Below are positions 16,832 to 22,377 of a stretch of 22,377 nucleotides of DNA, piece after piece. Below the pieces are notes generated by a model. It made no database searches, had not been told where the DNA came from, and saw only the letters and a list, made by a program, of their open reading frames with translations. The number at the start of each line of letters is the position of its first letter. Within the stretch, counting starts at the first letter, position 1. The position numbers and the translations under genes were made by a program. The stretch comes from an uncultured Sphingobacteriales bacterium (lineage in GTDB: Bacteria > Bacteroidota > Bacteroidia > Chitinophagales > Chitinophagaceae), in contig CAMPKG010000011.1 of the NCBI GenBank assembly GCA_946887085.1, positions 1 through 22,377 on the forward strand. Reading direction: 5' to 3'.

Positions 16832-18157
16832 ATGCCTCTAAAAACCAAGTTCCCCGAACAAATACTTGCTAATTTAAACATAGCCTCTTTAAACGAGATG
16901 CAGGTGGCATCGCTTGCTGCCTGCGAAAAACACGATGACGTTATCCTGTTGTCGGCAACAGGGTCAGGTAAAACGATTGCTTTTCTATTGCCCGTTATTA
17001 AGCAGCTCGATGCAAGTAATAAAAAAACCCAGGCTATCATCATAGTCCCATCACGGGAGCTGGCACAACAAATCGAGAAGGTTTTCAGGTCGATGGGGAC
17101 TGGGTTTAAAGTGACCACCTGCTATGGCGGGCATAAAAGAGAAATAGAGGAAAATAACCTGGTACAACCTCCGGCACTACTCATAGGCACGCCGGGTAGG
17201 GTGGCAGATCATATAAGAAGGGGAAATATTACCACCGACAGCATTACAACAATGGTGCTTGACGAATTTGATAAATCCCTTGAACTAGGTTTTGATGAAG
17301 AAATGTCTTTTATAATAAGATCATTGCCTGCAATCGCAAAGAGAATATTGACATCTGCAACGGAGGCTGAAGAAATACCGGAATTTGTGGGATTGGATGA
17401 GCCGGTTACGCTCAGTTTCTTAACCGGGGACAGTGTAAAAGATACGCTGGCAATCAAAACTGTTTCATCGCCAGACAAGGATAAGGTCGATACGCTCTTT
17501 CAGCTGATATGCTATCTGGGTAACAGGTCAACTATCGTATTCTGTAATCATCGCGAGTCTGTTGAGCGCACGAGCAACATGCTGTCAGAAAAAGGGATAA
17601 CGAATGAATTTTATCACGGGGCGATGGAGCAATATGAAAGGGACAGCGCCTTGTGTAAATTCAGAAATGGCAGCGTTAATGTTCTGGTGACGACAGATCT
17701 CGCTGCACGTGGTTTGGATATTCCCAATATTAGGTATATCATCCATTATCATTTACCACATACCGAAGATATTTTTACCCATCGCAATGGCAGGACCGCA
17801 AGGATGGAAGCTAGCGGCACAGCAATTCTCATTTTGTCAGAAGAGGAAACGATCCCTGTATACATAGAGGAGGATGTTGAAGAAATAAAACTGACAGAAA
17901 ATTACCCCATACCGGAAAAGCCCAAATGGGTGACACTATTTATGGCTGCCGGTAAAAAGGACAAAGTAAATAAGGTGGATATTGTTGGATTCTTAGCTAA
18001 TAAAGGACAACTGAAAAAGGAAGATATTGGTTTGATCGAGGTAAAAGATTTTTCCTCCTTTGTTGCAGTACGCAGGGCAAATGTGAATACGTTGCTTCAC
18101 CGCATTAAGGACGAAAAAATAAAGAACAAGAAAGTAAAAATATCCATTGCGAAATAA
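16832..18157 (+). CDS. DEAD-box-type ATP-dependent RNA helicase, DbpA-like
   Basis: A 441-aa cytoplasmic superfamily 2 RNA helicase. Motifs in order: SATGSGKT (41-48, Walker A), PSRELAQQ (73-80), TPGR (120-123), DEFD (144-147, motif II, where DEAD is usual), TSAT (174-177, motif III), TTDLAARGLD (287-296, motif V), HRNGRTAR (317-324, motif VI; usually HRIGRTGR). The C-terminal about 75 residues resemble the DbpA RNA-binding domain, an RRM-like fold that in E. coli DbpA grips hairpin 92 of 23S rRNA (the KKDKVNKVDIVGFLANKGQL stretch and the IEVKDFSSFVAV segment). Next on the same strand, after 21 bp, is a 23S-type methyltransferase, so a role in large-subunit maturation is a good inference. The start follows a promoter box by 5 nt, which supports this ATG. 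Confidence 0.93.
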   Translation: MPLKTKFPEQILANLNIASLNEMQVASLAACEKHDDVILLSATGSGKTIAFLLPVIKQLDASNKKTQAIIIVPSRELAQQIEKVFRSMGTGFKVTTCYGGHKREIEENNLVQPPALLIGTPGRVADHIRRGNITTDSITTMVLDEFDKSLELGFDEEMSFIIRSLPAIAKRILTSATEAEEIPEFVGLDEPVTLSFLTGDSVKDTLAIKTVSSPDKDKVDTLFQLICYLGNRSTIVFCNHRESVERTSNMLSEKGITNEFYHGAMEQYERDSALCKFRNGSVNVLVTTDLAARGLDIPNIRYIIHYHLPHTEDIFTHRNGRTARMEASGTAILILSEEETIPVYIEEDVEEIKLTENYPIPEKPKWVTLFMAAGKKDKVNKVDIVGFLANKGQLKKEDIGLIEVKDFSSFVAVRRANVNTLLHRIKDEKIKNKKVKISIAK

Positions 18158-18178
18158 AAGCGCCGATCACGAACCATT

Positions 18179-19360
18179 ATGTCACTATACACTACGCAAG
18201 GGCAAATTACCATCACCTGCAACAAGCGGCTCGCGCCCTATGTAGAACAGGAAGTCACAGCGCTTGGATTTGAAATTGCCGAAACATTTGTAACCGGGGT
18301 GCAATTACAGGGAACTCTGAATGATTGTATAAAATTGAACCTGAACCTGCGTTGTGCCAGCCAGGTATTATATAGCCTGAAGCAATTTGAAGCTGTTGAT
18401 GCAGATGATATATACAGCAACCTGTTTACCTATCCCTGGGAGGACCTCTTGCCGGAAGGTGGTTATTTTTCAGTGACCAGCAATGTGCAGAACGACACGA
18501 TCAACAATAGCATGTTTGCCAACCTGAGGGTTAAAGATGCGATTGTCGACAGGATGAGAGATAAGACCGGCAAGCGTCCATCAACGGGGGCGGAATTAAT
18601 TGGTGCTGTGATCCACCTGTTTTGGAAAAATGATAACGCTGAAATTTTTGTAGACACATCGGGCGACTCATTGGCGCGACATGGATACCGCAAAATACCG
18701 GGACGTGCGCCTATGTTAGAGGCTTTAGCTGCCTCCACTATAATGGCAACAAACTGGAACAGAACCTCTCCGTTCATCAACCCGATGTGTGGTTCGGGTA
18801 CCGTTGCAATTGAAGCTGCGTTAATAGCCACAAATACGCGTCCAGGACTGTTCAGAAACAACTATGCTTTTATGCACCTTCTGGGCTATGATGAGGAAAT
18901 TTATCTGCGCGAGATGGAGGTATTAGACAAACAGATCGTAGACGTGCCGGGGCTTAAGATCATTGCAACTGATTATAGCGAAGTGGCTATTACAAACGCA
19001 AAGAAAAATGCAATAGCAGCTGGTGTCGGCAAGATGATCGAGTTCTCAGTATGCGATTTTGCAGATACTAAAGTACCGCAAGGTGAGGCTGGGGTTATGT
19101 TTATCAATCCCGAGTACGGAGAACGGCTCGGGGACGAGCCTGAACTGGAACTGACCTATAAACGCATTGGCGATTTTATGAAGCAGCAATGCAAAGGATA
19201 TTTCGGATATGTTTTCACCGGTAACCTGAACCTTGCAAAAAAAATAGGCCTGAAGGCAAAACGGAGAATAGAGTTTTATACCAGCACTATAGACTGTCGC
19301 CTTCTGGAGTATGAGCTATATGAAGGGACACGCAAAGAGGATAAAGCAGATCGTATGTAA
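18179..19360 (+). CDS. THUMP-domain class I SAM-dependent RNA methyltransferase, RlmL/YpsC-like
   Basis: A 393-aa protein matching the RlmL N-terminal half (THUMP plus methyltransferase), the same single-module length as Bacillus YpsC and lacking the RlmK half found in E. coli. The THUMP region is about 50-160. Motif I is NPMCGSGTVAIEAAL (201-215), which binds S-adenosylmethionine; IIATDYSE (261-268) is motif II. The catalytic motif IV reads NPEYGERLGD (310-319), with Glu where NPPY is usual; I believe Bacteroidota homologues share this. The family makes N2-methylguanosine in 23S rRNA near the peptidyl-transferase centre (G2445 for RlmL), but the exact site here is inference. It is co-transcribed with the DbpA-like helicase and is followed by a strong hairpin terminator. 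Confidence 0.9.
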   Translation: MSLYTTQGQITITCNKRLAPYVEQEVTALGFEIAETFVTGVQLQGTLNDCIKLNLNLRCASQVLYSLKQFEAVDADDIYSNLFTYPWEDLLPEGGYFSVTSNVQNDTINNSMFANLRVKDAIVDRMRDKTGKRPSTGAELIGAVIHLFWKNDNAEIFVDTSGDSLARHGYRKIPGRAPMLEALAASTIMATNWNRTSPFINPMCGSGTVAIEAALIATNTRPGLFRNNYAFMHLLGYDEEIYLREMEVLDKQIVDVPGLKIIATDYSEVAITNAKKNAIAAGVGKMIEFSVCDFADTKVPQGEAGVMFINPEYGERLGDEPELELTYKRIGDFMKQQCKGYFGYVFTGNLNLAKKIGLKAKRRIEFYTSTIDCRLLEYELYEGTRKEDKADRM

Positions 19361-19363
19361 AAC

Positions 19364-19396
19364 AAACAAGAGGTTACATCTGTAACCCCTTGGTTT
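19364..19396. terminator. Bidirectional hairpin between methyltransferase gene and tRNA-Arg
   Basis: Stem AAACAAG-a-GGTTAC, loop ATCT (19378-19381), GTAACC-c-CTTG-g-TTT, with one mismatch and one bulge. It begins 4 nt after the methyltransferase stop (plus) and ends 4 nt beyond the tRNA 3' end (minus), so it can stop both convergent transcripts. Confidence 0.8.
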
Positions 19397-19399
19397 ATG

Positions 19400-19471
19400 T
19401 AGCCCCGCCAAGAATCGAACTTGGATCTAAAGTTTAGGAAACTTCTATTCTATCCATTGAACTACGGGGCC
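19400..19471 (-). tRNA. tRNA-Arg (anticodon CCU)
   Basis: A complete 72-nt cloverleaf on the minus strand: acceptor GGCCCCG pairs with CGGGGCT (G1-U72 wobble at the end), then U8-A9, D-arm GTTC/GAAT, anticodon stem GAAGT/ACTTT with loop TTCCTAA (anticodon CCT at 19436-19438), a 4-nt variable region, and T-arm CCAAG/CTTGG with loop TTCGATT. A73 is the discriminator and CCA is not encoded. It decodes AGG. A broken second copy lies upstream on the same strand, and a GIY-YIG pseudogene lies between the two. The original promoter is about 370 nt away (19844-19873), so this copy either relies on a long precursor or on the promoter-like pair at 19490-19520. Confidence 0.95.
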
Positions 19472-19719
19472 ATCCGACAAAATTCGCTGCAAATATCTTC
19501 TTCCTGCAGCAGTTTTCCAATACTTTTCTGTATGAATGGCGGCCTCTCTTGTCGTGTGCTCCTTATAAAAAATTATTCTAAACGGAACTTTGTTTTAATT
19601 GATCTCGTTTGCCCTGCATTGTGTTCTTTCAATCTTTTCACCAAATTTTCAAAATGACCTTTGTACAGGTAATCCGGCGCGTTTATGCTTTGAGCTACAT
19701 ATGCATAAAACCTGGTCAT
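19445..19719 (-). pseudogene. Frameshifted small GIY-YIG endonuclease gene between two tRNA-Arg copies
   Basis: From ATG at 19719 the frame reads MTRFYAYVAQSINAPDYLYK, continuing GHFENLVKRLKEHNAGQTRS, and hits TAA at 19573 (48 codons). This is the N-terminal half of a small GIY-YIG nuclease: YAYV for GIY, LYKGH for YIG, and the conserved Arg in KRLKEHN. In another frame, from about 19585, it resumes as PFRIIFYKEHTTREAA and EKYWKTAAGRRYL, the expected C-terminal half. One missing base around 19583-19590 explains the break. The second frame passes without a stop into the intact tRNA gene and ends at 19445. The ATG overlaps the last bases of the broken tRNA copy. Small GIY-YIG proteins of Bacteroidota, as I recall, often lie beside tRNA genes. 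A sequencing error cannot be excluded as the cause of the frameshift. Confidence 0.82.
19490..19520 (-). promoter_or_regulatory. Possible internal promoter for the intact tRNA-Arg
   Basis: On the minus strand, TTG (19518-19520) is followed after 20 nt by GATATTTG (19490-19497), one base off TAnnTTTG. Transcription would begin about a dozen nt before the tRNA 5' end at 19471. The bases double as the codons of the nuclease C-terminus (KYWKTAAGRRYL). Confidence 0.4.
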
Positions 19720-19804
19720 CGAACTTGGATCTAAAGTTTAGGAAACTTCTATTCTATCCCCGCCCGAACGCCGTTCAGGCGGGCGGGCATTGAACTACGG
19801 GGCC
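19718..19804 (-). pseudogene. Broken tRNA-Arg(CCU) copy, interrupted and truncated
   Basis: It has the same first 16 nt (19789-19804) and the next 42 nt (19718-19759) of the intact tRNA-Arg gene with no mismatch, 58 of 72 nt in all. Two lesions make it dead: a 29-bp palindromic insert (19760-19788) in the D-arm after GTTCAAT, and loss of everything after TTCGAT in the T-loop, so there is no 3' T-stem and no acceptor partner. The zero divergence of the matching parts points to a recent duplication or to gene conversion. It lies directly downstream of a strong promoter, so it probably marks the original tRNA locus. Confidence 0.9.
19760..19788. repeat. GC-rich palindromic insert in the broken tRNA copy
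   Basis: 29 bp with arms CCCGCC-c-GAACG and CGTTC-a-GGCGGG around a single C, one mismatch, then an extra GGGC. It is far richer in G+C than its surroundings. Compared with the intact copy it interrupts the sequence between CTATCC and ATTGAAC with no obvious target duplication. It looks like a REP/MITE-type interspersed palindrome; no second copy is in the window. Confidence 0.75.
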
Positions 19805-19843
19805 AATTTGTGCGGCCATTGAACTGGCGGCGAAATCGGATTG

Positions 19844-19873
19844 CAAAAATAAGTTTCTGGATGAAAACGACAA
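19844..19873 (-). promoter_or_regulatory. Bacteroidota-type promoter of the tRNA-Arg locus
   Basis: On the minus strand, TTG (19871-19873), 19 nt, then TATTTTTG (19844-19851): an exact match to TTG-N19-TAnnTTTG. It begins 1 bp after the gldD stop and points into the broken tRNA copy, about 40 bp away. It is the best promoter in the window. Confidence 0.75.
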
Positions 19874-19874
19874 C

Positions 19875-20468
19875 TTAATTTCTCCAGCGCAGCGTCTTCA
19901 GCATGTGTTCCATGTCCACACGCAGAAAATCATTTACTGGTTTCAGGGAGTCTGCATTTGGCGTCACGTCGAAATAGAGTGCACCCCTTATATAGTGGCG
20001 ACTGGAGTCGGTAGCAAAAAACTGGTAAGCTGATGCTGCATTTCCCGTCACATTATAGAATACGGCATGCACATCAGTTGAATCTACACTGTAGACCACA
20101 TCCTCGATATAATCGGCCTTTTTCGTGTGAAAGCTGGTCATCTCGTAAGAATCTTCGATAAGTTTATCCAGTTTTTGTCCCGCGCCTATCGCTTTATAAC
20201 TTATGTATATGCGTCCGCCAAGCGAAGGAAAGTCAATATTCATCCAGTATGGATTTTCGGGCTTTTGGCCGAAGAAATTAGTGTCAGGTGTTATTTTGCC
20301 ATACACAGGATATTCAAAACTATAGGGATAGGAGGGGTCGTCAAATTTCTTATATCCGCGCTCGGGAAGCTCTATCTCGTAGTAGCCGCGCGGTTTGGGA
20401 GTATAGGTCTCAGGCCGGCACGACAGCAGGAACAGGCAAAACATAACCGGAACAATAAAACGGGTCAT
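19875..20468 (-). CDS. gldD: Gliding motility / type IX secretion lipoprotein GldD
   Basis: A 197-aa lipoprotein. The signal peptide ends in a lipobox LLSC with C17 as the lipidated residue. The mature part begins with ETYTPKPRGYYEIELPERGY, the recognisable GldD opening, and continues with PYSFEYPVYGKI, PYWMNIDFPSLGGRIYISYK and GNAASAYQFFATDSSRHYIRGALYF. In Flavobacterium johnsoniae gldD mutants lose gliding, and GldD is counted among the envelope proteins linked to the type IX machinery; its exact job is unclear. Its presence agrees with the type IX sorting domain on the M43 protease. Length is normal for the family. The gene is monocistronic here; the tRNA promoter starts immediately after its stop. 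A -7 box ends 4 nt before the ATG, supporting this start. Confidence 0.93.
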   Translation of the reverse strand: MTRFIVPVMFCLFLLSCRPETYTPKPRGYYEIELPERGYKKFDDPSYPYSFEYPVYGKITPDTNFFGQKPENPYWMNIDFPSLGGRIYISYKAIGAGQKLDKLIEDSYEMTSFHTKKADYIEDVVYSVDSTDVHAVFYNVTGNAASAYQFFATDSSRHYIRGALYFDVTPNADSLKPVNDFLRVDMEHMLKTLRWRN

Positions 20469-20472
20469 TGGC

Positions 20473-20480
20473 CAAAACTA
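20473..20480 (-). promoter_or_regulatory. -7 box 4 nt before the gldD start codon
   Basis: TAGTTTTG on the minus strand matches TAnnTTTG exactly and is followed after GCCA by the ATG at 20468. No TTG lies at the usual distance upstream. If used, the gldD mRNA would be leaderless or nearly so. Confidence 0.5.
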
Positions 20481-20546
20481 GTAAAAACCGGCAAACGTCC
20501 TAAAGGCTTGACGCTGAAGCGAATTCCAAAGCTGCCATTCTTTTGC

Positions 20547-20554
20547 TAATTTCG
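20547..20554 (+). promoter_or_regulatory. Candidate -7 box for the DUF3467-guaA operon
   Basis: TAATTTCG is one base off TAnnTTTG and lies 28 nt before the DUF3467 start. There is no convincing upstream TTG. It is the only candidate on this strand in the 114-bp gap. Confidence 0.35.
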
Positions 20555-20582
20555 CAGCCTGAATTCCCAAAAATCCCTCCAA

Positions 20583-20894
20583 ATGCAAGATCAACAGCAA
20601 GAACAGCAACTGAATATAGAACTTACCGAAGATATGTCGGATGGTGTTTATTCTAACCTCGTGATAATAACACATTCGTTTGCCGAATTTGTTTTCGATT
20701 TCGTGAACGTAATGCCAAATGTGCCAAAGGCAAAAGTGAAATCGCGGGTGGTAATGACGCCTCAACATGCCAAACGCCTGATGCGCGCGCTGGTGGAGAA
20801 TGTAAAACGTTTTGAAGCTGCTAACGGTCCGATCAAAGAACAGGAGCAGGTAAACGTACCATTCAACTTTGGCGGAACAACCGGTCAGGCTTAA
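20583..20894 (+). CDS. DUF3467 domain protein
   Basis: A 103-aa cytoplasmic protein with a Gln/Glu-rich start followed by the DUF3467 core: DGVYSNLVIITHSFAEFVFD, FVNVMPNVPKAKVKSRVVMT and PQHAKRLMRALVENVKRFE. The family is small, with no experimental function known to me. It precedes guaA by 12 bp on the same strand and must share a transcript, but whether it has any link to purine synthesis is not shown. No signal peptide or membrane helix. The start at 20583 is the only ATG before the conserved core. Confidence 0.88.
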   Translation: MQDQQQEQQLNIELTEDMSDGVYSNLVIITHSFAEFVFDFVNVMPNVPKAKVKSRVVMTPQHAKRLMRALVENVKRFEAANGPIKEQEQVNVPFNFGGTTGQA

Positions 20895-20906
20895 TATAAA
20901 CTATAG

Positions 20907-22377
20907 ATGCACGAAAGAATTCTTATACTCGATTTCGGTTCCCAATACACGCAGCTGATCGCGCGCGGTATCAGGGAGCTTAATATTTATTGCGAGATAC
21001 AGCCTTGCACAAAACCGGTGAATTACACACCCGATCTGAAAGGAGTGATCTTTTCCGGCAGCCCGTTTTCTGTAAATGATGTGAATGCGCCAAAGCCCGA
21101 TATAAAGGCAATCGCTGACAAGCTCCCGGTGCTTGCGGTTTGCTACGGTGCCCAGTTGCTGGCCCAGCAGAGTGGTGGCGACGTAGGAAAATCAACCCAC
21201 AGGGAATTTGGCAGGGCGCATTTGCAGGATCTCCAACACGACCCCCTATTGGCAACAATACCTGATAACACACAGGTGTGGATGAGCCATAGCGATACCA
21301 TCAAACGCCTGCCGGAGAACTTTACGCTGCTGGCACGTACCGAGTCAATTCCGGTAGCTGCGTTCAAAGCTGCTGATAGTTATGCCAGCAATCCTGTTTA
21401 CGGCATCCAGTTTCACCCTGAGGTGACGCATAGTACCGATGGCCGCCAGTTGCTGAAGAATTTCGTTGTTGATATTTGCGGATGCAAACAGGACTGGACT
21501 CCCGCGGCTTTCATTCACGACACAGTTGAAAGTATCAAACAACAAGTTGGCAACCGCAAAGTGGTGATGGCCCTGAGCGGCGGTGTTGATTCTACCGTTG
21601 CTGCCACGCTGATACACAAAGCTGTTGGCGATAACCTGTATTGCATTTTTGTTGACAACGGGCTGCTGAGGAAGAATGAATTTGAGCAAGTGCTGGAAGG
21701 TTATAAACATCTTGGTTTGAATACCAAAGGCATTGATGCGAAACAGCGTTTTTATAAAGAGCTTGACGGGGTTTCTGATCCCGAACAAAAAAGGAAGATC
21801 ATTGGCCGCCTGTTCATAGATGTATTCCACGACGAGGCCGTTGCTATTAAAGATGTGTCTTTCCTCGGGCAGGGGACTATCTATCCTGATGTTATTGAAT
21901 CTGTTTCCGTGCACGGTCCTTCAGCTACTATCAAGTCGCACCACAATGTTGGTGGCTTGCCGGAGATCATGCATATGGACCTGGTGGAGCCACTGCGTTT
22001 CCTGTTCAAAGACGAGGTACGCAAAGTAGGTCGTGAGCTTGGGCTTGACGATATTTTCCTCCAGCGCCATCCTTTCCCCGGTCCGGGCTTGGGTATCCGT
22101 GTGCTGGGAGCTATTACAGAAGATAAAGTGAAGTTGCTGCAGGAAGCGGATGCTATCTATACACAACAGCTGCGCGATAGCGGATTATACAGCCAGGTAT
22201 GGCAGGCAGGAGCTATCCTGTTGCCGGTGCAGAGTGTTGGTGTCATGGGCGACGAACGCACTTATGAGTTTACAGTGGCATTAAGGGCAGTGACATCTAT
22301 CGACGGTATGACCGCTGACTGGGCGCATCTGCCTTACGATTTCCTGGCAAAGGTTTCTAATGATATTATCAATCATG
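20907..22377 (+). CDS. guaA: GMP synthase (glutamine-hydrolysing), 3' end missing
   Basis: GMP synthase converts XMP to GMP using ATP and glutamine, the last step of guanine nucleotide synthesis. 490 codons are present; the family's length (about 510) means about 20 residues lie beyond the window. The N-terminal class I glutaminase domain has the catalytic triad C79 (AVCYGAQ), H170 and E172 (GIQFHPEV). The ATP-pyrophosphatase domain has the PP-loop SGGVDS (224-229), followed by [11 protein letters not shown]. The C-terminal dimerisation domain shows [14 protein letters not shown] and [20 protein letters not shown]. It follows DUF3467 after 12 bp and no terminator separates them. All recognisable active-site residues are intact. 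Confidence 0.97.
   Translation, partial: MHERILILDFGSQYTQLIARGIRELNIYCEIQPCTKPVNYTPDLKGVIFSGSPFSVNDVNAPKPDIKAIADKLPVLAVCYGAQLLAQQSGGDVGKSTHREFGRAHLQDLQHDPLLATIPDNTQVWMSHSDTIKRLPENFTLLARTESIPVAAFKAADSYASNPVYGIQFHPEVTHSTDGRQLLKNFVVDICGCKQDWTPAAFIHDTVESIKQQVGNRKVVMALSGGVDSTVAATLIHKAVGDNLYCIFVDNGLLRKNEFEQVLEGYKHLGLNTKGIDAKQRFYKELDGVSDPEQKRKIIGRLFIDVFHDEAVAIKDVSFLGQGTIYPDVIESVSVHGPSATIKSHHNVGGLPEIMHMDLVEPLRFLFKDEVRKVGRELGLDDIFLQRHPFPGPGLGIRVLGAITEDKVKLLQEADAIYTQQLRDSGLYSQVWQAGAILLPVQSVGVMGDERTYEFTVALRAVTSIDGMTADWAHLPYDFLAKVSNDIINH

Noticed and set aside
19364..19396. Attachment site or integrase scar beside the tRNA
   Set aside because: No integrase gene or direct repeat of the tRNA 3' end is present; the hairpin is explained as a terminator shared by convergent units.
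19421..19793. Two short plus-strand frames (19421-19657 and 19599-19793) as small genes
   Set aside because: They run antisense across the tRNA copies and the GIY-YIG pseudogene, and share the same residues only because the tRNA sequence is duplicated.
19718..19804. Second functional tRNA-Arg gene
   Set aside because: The D-arm is interrupted by 29 bp, and the 3' half of the T-arm and the acceptor strand are missing, so no cloverleaf can form.
21345..21914. A 189-codon minus-strand frame inside guaA
   Set aside because: The plus strand encodes an intact, well-conserved GMP synthase here; the antisense frame has no recognisable domain.

Overview
The window reads as chromosomal DNA from a member of the Bacteroidota, most likely a Chitinophagaceae-type species. 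The markers are gldD (a gliding-motility / type IX secretion lipoprotein), a secreted protease with a type IX C-terminal sorting domain, a DUF3467 gene, and several matches to the Bacteroidota promoter form TTG-N19/20-TAnnTTTG. Codon use looks even along the window, and there are no phage, transposase or CRISPR genes. The family placement is inference from gene content.

Layout. 1-2070 (minus strand): a compact operon running EamA/DMT transporter -> branched-chain aminotransferase (ilvE) -> the start of a third gene cut by the window edge. 2172-3608 (plus): a MocR-type regulator (GntR helix-turn-helix fused to an aminotransferase fold), divergent from that operon across about 100 bp. 3644-16599 (minus): four separate genes for cell-envelope or secreted proteins: a periplasmic transglutaminase-like protein, a 2011-aa alpha-2-macroglobulin, an AI-2E/PerM-family membrane protein, and a 1411-aa M43 metalloprotease with nine Ig-like repeats. 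Hairpin terminators follow three of the transcription units. 16832-19360 (plus): a DbpA-like RNA helicase followed 21 bp later by an RlmL/YpsC-like THUMP methyltransferase, plausibly a 50S-ribosome maturation operon. 19364-19873 (minus): a tRNA-Arg(CCU) locus with an unusual duplicated structure. 19875-20468 (minus): gldD. 20583-22377 (plus): DUF3467 then guaA, which runs off the window.

The most unusual part is 19400-19873. An intact tRNA-Arg(CCU) gene is preceded, on its own strand, by a second copy. That copy keeps 58 of the 72 nt, has a 29-bp GC-rich palindrome inserted in its D-arm, and breaks off in the T-loop. Exactly at the break a small GIY-YIG endonuclease gene begins; its ATG uses the last bases of the tRNA copy. 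The gene is broken by a frameshift, and its C-terminal frame runs on into the intact tRNA. A near-perfect promoter lies upstream of the broken copy, and a second promoter-like pair lies inside the end of the nuclease gene, just upstream of the intact tRNA. This looks like the relic of a minimal element that inserted into a tRNA gene and supplied a replacement copy. Neither the GIY-YIG coding sequence nor the mutant tRNA is an ordinary full-length gene.

Secondary points are two 46-bp nested palindromes upstream of the macroglobulin and helicase genes, two start codons placed 4-5 nt after a -7 box (likely leaderless mRNAs), and lineage-type changes in the catalytic motifs of the helicase (DEFD), methyltransferase (NPEY) and protease (N in place of G in the zinc motif).
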